DNA of 24,812 nt from CAZGLR01 sp964526635 (GCA_964526635.1 CAZGLR010000043.1:1-24812), one strand, 5' to 3'; counted from the first letter of the stretch, positions 6,864 through 15,233 are shown. Notes: generated by a model not told the origin, from the letters alone. Made by a program: numbers and translations.

Positions 6864-8213
6864 TCAGCCTGAGTGTGTTGCAGTATAGGCTTCAACATCG
6901 AACTTACGGCGGCAACCATTGGCATTCATATAGCGAATTTTACCGAAAATGTCGCGTTCAAACCAGGGGCGATCGTGGACACCGCCTATTGACCAGGCCA
7001 CGCCGACATAACCATTGGGATCACGGCCATCGAGTTCATAGCGATCATTGAGATAACCAGCGATCTCCATCGCTTCTTCCGGAGAGGGTGTCCATTCCAG
7101 TATTTTCTTGGCCCAGTACATCCGCATGTAGCCGTGCATTTTGCCGGTAGTCATCATTTCGCGCTGGGCGGCATTCCAGAGATAATCATGTGTCTCGGCA
7201 TTTTCAAACATCTCAGGGGAATATAAGAATTCCCGCGGGTCACTGCGATGATCATCGAGAGTTTTTTTGGCCCATTCGGGGAAGCCGGCGACTGAGTCGT
7301 AGTCGGGATTATAAAGGCAGTAATTGTCGGATAATTCGCGGCGGACGATCATCTCTTCGAGATAGGCCTCGGTGCCGCCAGTCTGGTTGTCGGCAGCCTG
7401 GACTTCCAGGGCAGCGCGCTGGGGTGCAATATGGCCGAAATGATAATAGGGTGACAGATTGGACAATGCGAAGCGATTGGGATCATTGCGGTCGTTGGCG
7501 TAGGCGGCCAGTTTGGTATTGATGAAGATATCGAGGATTTTGTGGGCGGCATTTTCGCCGGGTTGCAGCCAGTCGATTGGGGAAATGCTGGTGTCAACTT
7601 TGAGGGATTTACGGGCTTTGGTCCAGTCGGTGGAGGGCATTTTTTCGGGCCAGTCGATGGGGTGCTTTTTTAATTTCGGGAATTCAGTCAGAAACTCCGG
7701 CAGTTTGCGATGGATTTTCGGGCGGATGGTGCGGGCGGCAAACTCCTGTTTATTCGAAGTTTCCCAGCATGGGATGATATTATGGGCGTCGACTTCACTG
7801 ACGGCGATATGAGAATCCTTGGCGACAGAATATTTCCATTTTCGGTGGATTTTCAACGGCGAGAAGTCGGTGATAATAGCGCCGGGGTTGTGTTTTTTGA
7901 TGAATCTTGGAAGCTGTTCGACCGGGTCGCCGGAAAGAAGCAAGAATGGGATATTTTTCTTTTTGAGGCTGGCTTCAACCTGTTCGAGGCCTTTAAGCAT
8001 GAAGCTGTATTGCCGGATGGTCGCGCCCAGAAACGACGGTGCCAGGGTGAAGACGACGGCCAGAGGTTGTTTGTATTCGAGGGCTGTTTCCTGAGCATAC
8101 AGCAATGCCCAGTTGTCTGACGCGCGCTGGTCGCGGCTCATCCAGTAGACGACGGGGCCAGTGGAGATGGCAATGTCGTTCAGTTTTCGAATTCGTCGGG
8201 TATCGACAGTCAT
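6864..8213 (-). CDS. phr: Class II CPD photolyase
   Basis: 449 residues, normal for class II deoxyribodipyrimidine photolyases, which use FADH- and blue/near-UV light to split cyclobutane pyrimidine dimers. The N-terminal alpha/beta domain begins VVYWMSRDQRASDNWALLYA (about 21-40), the characteristic class II opening. The FAD-binding helical domain holds NLSPYYHFGHIAPQRAALEV, the hallmark TGKMHGYMRMYWAKKILEW (about 356-373) and DGRDPNGYVGVAWSIGGVHD (about 395-414). These class II motifs are absent from class I PhrB. The ATG at 8213 has AAGGA six bases upstream; an upstream in-frame ATG at 8297 lacks support. It is the first gene of a four-gene operon running to 3964. I see no clear sigma70 promoter and no light-sensing regulator next to it. 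Confidence 0.95.
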   Translation of the reverse strand: MTVDTRRIRKLNDIAISTGPVVYWMSRDQRASDNWALLYAQETALEYKQPLAVVFTLAPSFLGATIRQYSFMLKGLEQVEASLKKKNIPFLLLSGDPVEQLPRFIKKHNPGAIITDFSPLKIHRKWKYSVAKDSHIAVSEVDAHNIIPCWETSNKQEFAARTIRPKIHRKLPEFLTEFPKLKKHPIDWPEKMPSTDWTKARKSLKVDTSISPIDWLQPGENAAHKILDIFINTKLAAYANDRNDPNRFALSNLSPYYHFGHIAPQRAALEVQAADNQTGGTEAYLEEMIVRRELSDNYCLYNPDYDSVAGFPEWAKKTLDDHRSDPREFLYSPEMFENAETHDYLWNAAQREMMTTGKMHGYMRMYWAKKILEWTPSPEEAMEIAGYLNDRYELDGRDPNGYVGVAWSIGGVHDRPWFERDIFGKIRYMNANGCRRKFDVEAYTATHSG

Positions 8214-8315
8214 ATATCGTCCTTGAGGTTGTGTATTGGGGAGTGCCGTCCCTCGCTGGAATATAACAAAAAAAGCGGCGAGGTGTTCGGATTTCATCGC
8301 GGATAATTATAAAGT

Positions 8316-8734
8316 TTACGCCTGTTTCAGGAGCATCATTTTACTGATGGTTTCGGCGCCATCGGGATCGGACATTTCAATTTTGGTGAGTTCCCACTCA
8401 TCGTCGGTAGGGATTTCGGCCAGTACGCCATTGCCCTCCGGCAGTGCATTACCGTCGGCTGAAAAGATCAGCACACGGAGAATGCCCGGTGATGTTACCG
8501 ATTGTAAGCAATCCATACCTGGTACAGTGATTTCGCCGACACGGCCATTTCCGGTCAGTTCAAAGTAAACAGTGCCGATATCGTGCCGGGACCTGTATTC
8601 GATTGTGCACTCACCGAATTATCATTAATCGATTCGCTGCAAAGAATAAATCCGGATAAACTGAAAATAAGAAGAAACAGCGCGCCGGAGAATACGGCAA
8701 AAGAAAGTTTAAGATTGGTTTTTGAAAGATCCAT
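8316..8734 (-). pseudogene. Small exported protein split by a frameshift
   Basis: Two minus-strand frames together look like one gene. Frame 1 starts with ATG at 8734 and encodes a signal peptide (MDLSKTNLKLSFAVFSGALF, followed by LLIFSLSGFILCSES), then stops at 8555 after 59 residues. Frame 2 is open from 8618 to the stop at 8316 and encodes a compact beta-rich tail (including GTVYFELTGNGRVGEI and SPGILRVLIFSADGNALPEG). The frames overlap at 8618-8558, and joining them needs one extra base. The tail loosely recalls cohesin-like beta-sandwich domains, but this is weak. The split may be a real mutation, a one-base assembly error, or a programmed -1 shift; I see no slippery heptamer. Function unknown. 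Confidence 0.55.
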
Positions 8735-8817
8735 AACTCCCGCGCTGTGACGATAAAATGTAAAAGCGAATATAGTTAATTTATAATACCCCTCTTCCCT
8801 GAATTTGTAAAGGGAGC

Positions 8818-9609
8818 TTATTCAGTGTCGGACAATAACTCCAGAGCAATAAAGTCGTGATTATTATATGGCCGGATGGCTGAGATGACGGCGGAGCCAT
8901 GGTTAGTGAAATCCGGGGAGGCATTGCCCTCGATAGTGAGGAAGATATTATCGCCGAATTCGGTCGCAAAGCCGGTATGGTCCCAGTCGAAGGTTGAGCG
9001 GCGACGCAGGAAGATGGCGCAGGGTGGTTGATCCGTCATGGGGGGGCCATTGTGGTGATGGATGACCATCTCGCGCATTTGTCGGGCGGTAATCAGGCGG
9101 CCGTGGCGGAGGGCATCGGCAGCCAGATCATCGCAGTTAACTGACTGGATAATGGGTGGTTCGCGGCCGAGTTCGGTAGCGGCCTGTTTGAGAATGTAAG
9201 AGACGAATCCGGCACACCAGGGGAAGTTGTCGCCCTCGTGGCCGTGCATGTAGAGGCGTACCCACGGTCCCATATTCTGTCCGCCGACTTCGCGGGGGTG
9301 CTGGTCGAGATGCTGCCGGGCGATGCGGGCGGCGGTCTCGTGGAAATTAGTTGAGGGATGAGCGGGTGTTTGCAGCGCGTTCAGGAGTGGAGCAATCATA
9401 GCGGCGAAGGTAACCGGACCAACGGTACCATCGGTTTTGAGACGTTTCATTTTCTGAAACTGCCGTACGGCGAAATCGGTCACGGGCCCGAAGTGACTGT
9501 CGATTTCGACGGTCAGGTGGTGCAGGCAACACCATTCCTGCACACGTTTGACCTGCCATCCGCGGTCGCCCCGCCGGATGATTTTCTGAAGCGTCGTCTC
9601 ATCCCTCAT
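8818..9609 (-). CDS. PG_binding_1 + CHAP-like cysteine hydrolase domain protein
   Basis: 263 residues. Residues 10-72 match a peptidoglycan-binding domain type 1 (GDRGWQVKRVQEWCCLH, DSHFGPVTDFAVRQFQ, DGTVGPVTFAAM). The rest resembles a CHAP/NlpC-like amidase: Cys132 in NFPWCAGFVSYILKQA as nucleophile, His211 in DWDHTGFATEF, then FLTIEGNA with Glu227 or Asn229 as third residue. This implies cleavage of peptide bonds in peptidoglycan. There is no visible signal peptide or membrane segment, so how it would reach the wall is unclear. The ATG at 9609 has no good ribosome site. It lies 65 bases after nrdB, across a hairpin. Phage-endolysin-like architecture is possible, but no other phage gene is nearby. 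Confidence 0.75.
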   Translation of the reverse strand: MRDETTLQKIIRRGDRGWQVKRVQEWCCLHHLTVEIDSHFGPVTDFAVRQFQKMKRLKTDGTVGPVTFAAMIAPLLNALQTPAHPSTNFHETAARIARQHLDQHPREVGGQNMGPWVRLYMHGHEGDNFPWCAGFVSYILKQAATELGREPPIIQSVNCDDLAADALRHGRLITARQMREMVIHHHNGPPMTDQPPCAIFLRRRSTFDWDHTGFATEFGDNIFLTIEGNASPDFTNHGSAVISAIRPYNNHDFIALELLSDTE

Positions 9610-9629
9610 ACCAGGCGGGGCGCGGAGGC

Positions 9630-9654
9630 AATCACCATCGGATTGGTGGTGATT
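9630..9654 (-). terminator. Hairpin between nrdB and the CHAP-like gene
   Basis: AATCACCA (9630-9637) pairs perfectly with TGGTGATT (9647-9654) around a 9-base loop. It lies 20 bases past the nrdB stop. No T-run follows on the minus strand, so it may be a weak terminator, an attenuator ahead of the CHAP-like gene, or an mRNA-stabilising element. Confidence 0.35.
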
Positions 9655-9674
9655 ATGGCAAATGTGCTACACCA

Positions 9675-10703
9675 TTACCATTGCAGTTCGCCGCTGGATT
9701 TGTATTCGGTTACACGGGTCTCGAAGAAGTTCTTTTCTTTGCGGAGGTCCATGATTTCCGACATCCACGGGAACGGGTTAGTGACCATGTAGACAGTAGG
9801 CAGACCGATGCGTTCGAGGCGGCGGTCGGCGATATACCGGACATATTGTTTGACGACGGCGCCATTGAGACCGAGGACGCCACGCGGCAGGCAATCGTCG
9901 GCGTAGGCGCATTCGAGTTCGACAGCGCGTTTGATATTTTCGACGATAGACGCTTTGAATTCATCGGTCCAGATATCGGGGTTTTCGACAATGATCGTGT
10001 TGACCAGGTCGGTGCCAAAGGCGAGATGGACGGATTCATCGCGCAGGATATACTGGAATTGTTCGCCGACGCCGACCATCTTGTTCTGGCGCAGGAAGGA
10101 AAGCATCATAGCGAAGCCGGCGTAAAAGAAGATGCCTTCCATGATGACATAGTATCCGATCAGGTCAGCCACGAAGCACTGGATGTGATCTCTTCCCTGC
10201 GCAGTGAAGGTCGGATCGAAGATCGACTGGGTCATATTGACAACGAATTCATCTTTGGCGTGGATACTGGGGATAGTCAGATACATGTTGTAGACATCAT
10301 CGGGATCGAGGCCGAGGGAATCGCAGCAGTAGATGAAGGTGTCAGTGTGGATGGCTTCCTCAAACGCCTGGCGCAGGAGGTACTGGCGGCATTCGGGATT
10401 GGTGATGTGGCGGTAGATGGCCAGAACGATATTGTTGGCAGTCAGGCTTTCGGCGGTTGAGAAGAAGCCGAGATTCCAGAGGATGAGGCGGCGTTCGTCG
10501 TCGGTCAGACCACCCGGTTTGCGCCATAGTTCGATATCCTGCTGCATGGGGACTTCTTCGGGTGTCCAGTTATTGGCGACGCCATTTTTGTAATATTCCC
10601 GGGCCCAAAGGTATTTCATCGGGAGGATTTTGTTGGGGTCGGTATGCGAGCAGTTGAGAATTGTCTTCCGGTTGTTGATTCCGGTTTTGCCGGTGTTATC
10701 CAT
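9675..10703 (-). CDS. nrdB: Ribonucleotide reductase beta subunit, class Ic (Mn/Fe, Phe at radical site)
   Basis: 342 residues. The protein supplies the oxidising cofactor for ribonucleotide reduction by NrdA. Metal ligands are visible as Glu85 (STAES), Glu116 and His119 (FEEAIHTDTF), Glu189 (IMEGIFF), and Glu223 and His226 (RDESVH). The position four residues after His119, Tyr in class Ia, is Phe123. The first ligand is Glu rather than Asp. All seven positions are collinear with the class Ic protein of Chlamydia trachomatis with a constant offset of four, as are Tyr218 and the C-terminal Tyr334, which match the extra relay Tyr222 and Tyr338 there. A Mn(IV)/Fe(III) cofactor is therefore expected. 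The ATG at 10703 is chosen because GGAGGA lies 7 bases upstream; the ATG at 10718 has none. It begins 18 bases after nrdA. Confidence 0.95.
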   Translation of the reverse strand: MDNTGKTGINNRKTILNCSHTDPNKILPMKYLWAREYYKNGVANNWTPEEVPMQQDIELWRKPGGLTDDERRLILWNLGFFSTAESLTANNIVLAIYRHITNPECRQYLLRQAFEEAIHTDTFIYCCDSLGLDPDDVYNMYLTIPSIHAKDEFVVNMTQSIFDPTFTAQGRDHIQCFVADLIGYYVIMEGIFFYAGFAMMLSFLRQNKMVGVGEQFQYILRDESVHLAFGTDLVNTIIVENPDIWTDEFKASIVENIKRAVELECAYADDCLPRGVLGLNGAVVKQYVRYIADRRLERIGLPTVYMVTNPFPWMSEIMDLRKEKNFFETRVTEYKSSGELQW

Positions 10704-10721
10704 TGTCATATCCTCCATGAT

Positions 10722-13529
10722 TTACTGACAGGCTTCGCAGTCGGGATCATCGATATTACAGGCCGCAACAGTTTCTCTGATCATTTTGGTTTCGGGTGAT
10801 TCTGCGGCGGTTGTATCTTCTTCCCCGCGTTTGAGGGCCGGGGCTCCGGTCGCTTGCGCGGCGCCACGGGTGGTGTAGGCCTTGTTGATGGAGACAGTGC
10901 TTTTTTCGACACCGGAGGCGGCCAGCGTGCGCAGATAGTAGGTTGTCTTAAGGCCGGTGCGCCAGGCGTAGAGATAGATATCGGAGATGCGCCGTCCGGA
11001 GTTGGTGGCGAGGAAGATGTTAAGCGACTGGCTCTGGTCGATCCATTTGCCGCGATGGGCAGCGGCTTTGATAATCCATTCGGCGTCGATTTCAAAGGCC
11101 TCTTTGTATTTTTCCTTGAGGCTGGTTGGGATTGGTCCAATTTCCTGGATGCTGCCGTCGCGGGCTTTGAGGTCTTCCAGCATGCTCTGATTCCAGAGAC
11201 CACGGGCTTTGAGATCATTGACCAGGTAGCGATTGATGACCGTGAATTCGCCGCTCATGTTTGATTTGACATAGAGATTTTTGTACACCGGTTCGATTGA
11301 GGGGTAGCAGCCGGAGATATTGGCGATGGTTGCGGTCGGGGCTATGGCCAGACAGTTGGAGTTGCGCATGCCGTGAGCGGCAATACTGTCGCGCACCGGG
11401 GTCCAGTCAAGGCGGCTGGTGCGATCGATTTCCAGTGGCAGGCCTCGCTCGGATTCGAGCTGATCGATGGTATCGATCGGCAGCAGGCCGCGGTCCCATT
11501 TGGAACCTATAAAGGAATCGTAGGCGCCGCGTTCGGCGGCAAGATGCGAAGAAGACAGGATGGCATTGTAGCTGATGAGTTCCATACTTTCGTCGGCGAA
11601 GCGGACCATCTCATCCGAATCGAAGTTGATGCCGAGCATGAAGAGGGCATCCTGGAAGCCCATCAGGCCGAGGCCGACCGGGCGGTGCTTCAGGTTTGAC
11701 TGGCGGGCTTCGGAGGTCGGGTAATAGTTGATGTCGATGACGTTGTCAAGCATGCGCATGGCGACGCGGACAGTTTCGGCCAGCAGATGGCGATCAAGGT
11801 GGCCATTGATGATGTGCCGGGGCAGATTGATCGAGCCGAGGTTGCAGACGGCGGTTTCATCGGCCGAGGTGTTGAGGGTGATTTCGGTGCAGAGATTGGA
11901 GCTGTGGACGATGCCGACATGATCCTGCGGTGAGCGCACATTGCAGGGGTCTTTGAAGGTGATCCAGGGATGGCCGGTTTCGAACAGCCGGGTGATCATC
12001 TTCTTCCAGAGGGCGGCGGCGCTGACTTTTTTGAAAAGGCGGACTTCTCCTCTGTCCGCCTTTTCTTCGTAGGCCGCATACGCTTGTTCAAAGCGGCGGC
12101 CATAGAGTTGATGCAAGTCCGGTGTTTCATCGGGTGAGAACAACGTCCAGTCTTCGTTGTTGATGACACGCTTGATGAACAAATCGGGAATCCAGTTGGC
12201 GGTGTTCATATCGTGCGTTCGACGACGCTCATCGCCGGTATTTCGCCTCAGGTCGAGGAAGTCTTCGATATCGAGGTGCCATGTTTCGAGATAGGCGCAG
12301 GTGGCGCCGCGCCGTTTGCCGCTGCGGTTGATGGCGACGGTGGTATCGTTGGCGATTTTAAGAAAGGGTATCACGCCCTGGCTGTTGACACCGGTAGTGT
12401 TGATCATGGCACCGGTGGCGCGAATACTGGTCCAGTCGTTGCCGAGGCCGCCGGACCATTTGGAGAGTTGGGCATTATCACCGAGGGATTTGAAGATGTG
12501 GGTGAGATCATCTTCGACAGTAGTCAGGTAACACGAGCTGAGTTGCGGGTGATTGGTGCCCGAGTGGAAGAGGGTTGGAGTTGAGCAGACGAAGCGCAGG
12601 TTGGAGAGGATATTGTAAAACTGGGTCGCTCTCCCCTCGCGGTCTTCTTCGTTGAGAGCCAGGCCCATAGCGACGCGCATCCAGAACATTTGTGGTGTTT
12701 CGAGGCGGCGGCCGGATTCATCGCGCTGGAAATAACGGTCATAGAGGGTTTGCAGGCCGAGCTGCCCAAGAAGGCGATCGCGTTCGGGATCGAGAGCATC
12801 GGCGAGGCGAGCCAGATCGAAGTCGAGCAGAGCCTTGTTCAGGCGGCCATTTTTAACGCCGAGCATGAGATTAGTTGAGAACGATCCGCGGTAGCGGGCG
12901 GCGAATGCCTGATTGTCGAAGGCGGCATCGAAGACTTCGCGATAGAGTGATTGCATGAAAAGGCGTGCCGTGATTTCGGAATAGCCGGGATCGCGTTCGA
13001 TAAAATTTTTGGCGGTCATAGTGGCCAGGTGGGCGATTTCATCGGTAGAGATGCCCTCGTAGAAACCCTGTTCGCAGAGTTCGACAAGCTCGGCAACCTG
13101 CACGACGCCCTCGTAGCCATCGACCGCATGCTGGAAGTAATGGCGCAGTTTATGTTCATCGAAAGGCTGGCTGGTGCCATCGCGTTTGGTGATCATGAGT
13201 TGCCCTGACCGAAGGCGGTTGAGATCACTGCGCTTGCGATCTTCACGAACTTTGCGGCGCCGTTCACGATAAAGAATATAGGCTTTGGCGACATCGAAGA
13301 GACCGGCTTCCATTAGGGCCTGCTCGACCATATCCTGGATGCGTTCGACATCGGGCATTTCGTCGGGATAGCGGGTTTCAAATAATTCACAGACACGGGC
13401 AGTAAGCGCTTGCAGTTGATCATGGTCCACCATGCCGCGCACCACTCGCATGGCCTTTTCCATAGCGGCGGTGATTTTGGCGGGATCGAAATCAAGGATG
13501 CGACCGTCTCGCTTTTTAATAGTTTGCAT
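10722..13529 (-). CDS. nrdA: Ribonucleotide reductase alpha subunit, class I, with two ATP-cone-like domains
   Basis: 935 residues, longer than E. coli NrdA (about 760) because of an N-terminal extension. An ATP-cone (about 3-95, starting QTIKKRDGRILDFDP) is followed by a second cone-like segment (about 111-200, MITKRDGTSQPFDEHKLRHY). These would sense ATP/dATP. Active-site residues are visible: Cys333 (SSCYL) and Cys562 (VCNLGS) as redox pair, Asn545-Cys547-Glu549 (SSNLCTEI) with Cys547 the thiyl site, and Tyr864-Tyr865 (KTTYYLRT) for radical transfer. The C-terminal tail ends CEACQ (Cys931, Cys934) for re-reduction. The start at 13529 has AGGGA upstream. The frame stays open to 13760, but that part has no family similarity. 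It pairs with the class Ic nrdB 18 bases downstream. Confidence 0.95.
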   Translation of the reverse strand: MQTIKKRDGRILDFDPAKITAAMEKAMRVVRGMVDHDQLQALTARVCELFETRYPDEMPDVERIQDMVEQALMEAGLFDVAKAYILYRERRRKVREDRKRSDLNRLRSGQLMITKRDGTSQPFDEHKLRHYFQHAVDGYEGVVQVAELVELCEQGFYEGISTDEIAHLATMTAKNFIERDPGYSEITARLFMQSLYREVFDAAFDNQAFAARYRGSFSTNLMLGVKNGRLNKALLDFDLARLADALDPERDRLLGQLGLQTLYDRYFQRDESGRRLETPQMFWMRVAMGLALNEEDREGRATQFYNILSNLRFVCSTPTLFHSGTNHPQLSSCYLTTVEDDLTHIFKSLGDNAQLSKWSGGLGNDWTSIRATGAMINTTGVNSQGVIPFLKIANDTTVAINRSGKRRGATCAYLETWHLDIEDFLDLRRNTGDERRRTHDMNTANWIPDLFIKRVINNEDWTLFSPDETPDLHQLYGRRFEQAYAAYEEKADRGEVRLFKKVSAAALWKKMITRLFETGHPWITFKDPCNVRSPQDHVGIVHSSNLCTEITLNTSADETAVCNLGSINLPRHIINGHLDRHLLAETVRVAMRMLDNVIDINYYPTSEARQSNLKHRPVGLGLMGFQDALFMLGINFDSDEMVRFADESMELISYNAILSSSHLAAERGAYDSFIGSKWDRGLLPIDTIDQLESERGLPLEIDRTSRLDWTPVRDSIAAHGMRNSNCLAIAPTATIANISGCYPSIEPVYKNLYVKSNMSGEFTVINRYLVNDLKARGLWNQSMLEDLKARDGSIQEIGPIPTSLKEKYKEAFEIDAEWIIKAAAHRGKWIDQSQSLNIFLATNSGRRISDIYLYAWRTGLKTTYYLRTLAASGVEKSTVSINKAYTTRGAAQATGAPALKRGEEDTTAAESPETKMIRETVAACNIDDPDCEACQ

Positions 13530-13821
13530 GAAATTCCCTATCATGTTGAATGTTTCCGGTATATGGCACAGACGCCCCCTATGACGGAATAATCGAAGAG
13601 TCATCCCGCTGATGCTGCCCGGAGGGGCGGACGAAACAACAGTTTTAAGAATTTGGCGGCCGTCGTGTTTATGCCGGCCGCGGCGGGTCGGACGTGATAC
13701 CGGTCTTAATTGCCCATCGTGTGACCGCCGATACGTTCGTGTCCAACCAAACGCTCCCAATAAATACGCGTCAAACCATCAATGCAAGATAAAATTTATC
13801 CATATTATGATTTTTTTTCAG
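13530..13821 (-). promoter_or_regulatory. Structured leader region of nrdAB
   Basis: About 290 bases with no supported gene precede nrdA. On either strand GCGGCCG (13656-13662) can pair with CGGCCGC (13675-13681), and a shorter stem ATGAC/GTCAT lies nearer the gene. A clear sigma70 promoter, an NrdR-box pair and a cobalamin-riboswitch core were looked for and not found. The region may be an RNA-level control element for nrdAB; this is inference from position and pairing potential. Confidence 0.3.
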
Positions 13822-13849
13822 CGGCCACCACAAGGTGTTGTGGTGGCCG
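13822..13849 (-). terminator. Strong hairpin after the DUF4340 gene
   Basis: CGGCCACCACAA and TTGTGGTGGCCG form a perfect 12-bp stem with a GGTG loop. It lies 18 bases past the DUF4340 stop at 13867, so it closes the ABC operon. On the minus strand the stem is followed by an A-run, not a T-run, so it is not a textbook intrinsic terminator. Confidence 0.6.
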
Positions 13850-13866
13850 TGGGATTTTGGAATTTA

Positions 13867-15231
13867 TCAGCTTTCAGGGCTGATCAGGAGATCATTGCGC
13901 TTTAACCGGAGTTTTTCGAAGCTGTCGGCGGAGATCACATAGTACCAGTCGGCAAAGCGTTGATTGAGTTCGATAGTGCGATTCTGGGCGTTTTGATAGC
14001 GCGTGCGCCATTTTTCGTGAGTATCATAGAGCTTTTTCATTTCGTGGTCGGTAGCGGTCCAGAGGCTGTCGGCTTTCTTCTGGAATTCCATGTCGGGTGG
14101 TTTGGGCGGTTCGGGCAGGACTTCGGGTGCGAACTGGGCGGTGATAAAGAGATAGCGGTTTTCGGCAGACTGGTCATCGGTCTCCCCTGCTTGGTTGTTA
14201 CCGGCTGAGACAGCGAGGCCGGTGCCGTAGAGGATTTCGCCGAAGCGGAGGATATAGTTGACGCCCTGGGAGCTGCGAACCCAGAGTTCTCCCTCGTTGG
14301 ATTTCAGTTCGCCATCGCGCGTGAAGAAGAAGCCTTTGCTCTGGAGGGAGCGGAGATCGCTGTTGTCAAGCTGGAGTTCGCCGCCGGAGGCGGTAAGGTT
14401 GCCGGAAATGCCCTCCGGTTTGGGCCGTACACCGACGATGCTGAGATTATCGATTTCAGTCAGCAGGGTTTTGACTTTGGTGGTATCGAGGCTACGGTTT
14501 CCGGTGGTTTTGTCAAGGGACCATGCGGTGCCGGATTTGGAGAGGACAATTTTGTCGCGGTCGTTGATGGTTCGGGTGCGTTCGTTGATGCTGTAGTCGA
14601 GGAGGGTGACGCGGTCGATGTTGTTCTTTTCGACCTGCAAAAGATCGGTATCGATCCATTCGGCGAAGTTGGTGGAGAAGCCATAGTCGACTTTGGCCAC
14701 ATAGGTTCGTTTCTGATCAGGGAGACGCACGAAGCGAAAACCCGGGCGACCCTCAACTTCATCGCCGACGATGATATCGGCGAGAACGTTGTCGTTTTCG
14801 TCCTTGAGGATCACGTGGGTACCACGACCGGTGAGTGCGACGGCTGATTCATCGAGGGGATCGATGACACCGCATTGTTCGTGGTCGGCGGGATTGTCGG
14901 AGCGGAAATCAGCTTTGGTAATATCGATGACAGCGGCGGCGGTTTGGGCCAGCCGGTCTTCGCCGTCGGCCGGGTAGTTGTGATGCGACGGTATGGTCCA
15001 GCGGCCGTCGGAAAAAGTCACTTTGAATGGTTTCGGTTCTCCGGTCTCGGGGTCGAATTCGATAACCTCCAGGGTAATAGCCCGGTTGGGGTCCGTGAAT
15101 TCGGGAAAGAACTGCTGCCCGAGGTCCTGGAATTCTTCGGGCGTAATCTGCCGTGGTGCGGCCAGGATGGCAATAACCAGCAGGGCCGCAGCGGCGGCAG
15201 CAAACATGAGGGTTTTTTTGGTCTCGTCCAT
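13867..15231 (-). CDS. DUF4340-domain membrane-anchored protein
   Basis: 454 residues with one N-terminal transmembrane helix (about 8-26, LMFAAAAAALLVIAILAA) and a large, presumably extracytoplasmic part. The mix of strands and short helices fits DUF4340, found beside GldF/GldG-type ABC transporter genes; recognisable parts are DGRWTIPSHHNYPADGEDRL, VILKDENDNVLADIIVGDE, RTYVAKVD and WSLDKTTGNRSLDTTKVKTL. Its molecular role is unknown; it is probably an accessory subunit of the transporter. The ATG at 15231 lies 2 bases past the stop of the permease fusion, with AAGGAG six bases upstream inside that gene, so it is the last gene of a tight three-gene operon. Confidence 0.85.
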   Translation of the reverse strand: MDETKKTLMFAAAAAALLVIAILAAPRQITPEEFQDLGQQFFPEFTDPNRAITLEVIEFDPETGEPKPFKVTFSDGRWTIPSHHNYPADGEDRLAQTAAAVIDITKADFRSDNPADHEQCGVIDPLDESAVALTGRGTHVILKDENDNVLADIIVGDEVEGRPGFRFVRLPDQKRTYVAKVDYGFSTNFAEWIDTDLLQVEKNNIDRVTLLDYSINERTRTINDRDKIVLSKSGTAWSLDKTTGNRSLDTTKVKTLLTEIDNLSIVGVRPKPEGISGNLTASGGELQLDNSDLRSLQSKGFFFTRDGELKSNEGELWVRSSQGVNYILRFGEILYGTGLAVSAGNNQAGETDDQSAENRYLFITAQFAPEVLPEPPKPPDMEFQKKADSLWTATDHEMKKLYDTHEKWRTRYQNAQNRTIELNQRFADWYYVISADSFEKLRLKRNDLLISPES

Positions 15232-15233
15232 GG

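Noticed and set aside
8818..9609. Prophage remnant
   Set aside because: The endolysin-like protein stands alone; no integrase, capsid, holin or attachment-site repeats were seen.
9681..10460. Plus-strand ORF of 259 codons opposite nrdB
   Set aside because: It is a shadow of nrdB, whose motifs and ribosome site are unambiguous.
13530..13760. N-terminal extension of nrdA by 77 codons
   Set aside because: The frame is open, but the residues are Arg/Gly-rich without family similarity, and the start at 13529 has a good ribosome site right before a typical ATP-cone.
13530..13821. Cobalamin riboswitch before nrdA
   Set aside because: A short stretch resembles part of the core (GACCCGCCGCGG), but the conserved GGGAA/GGTG segment and the AGCCAGGAGACC-type B12 box are missing.
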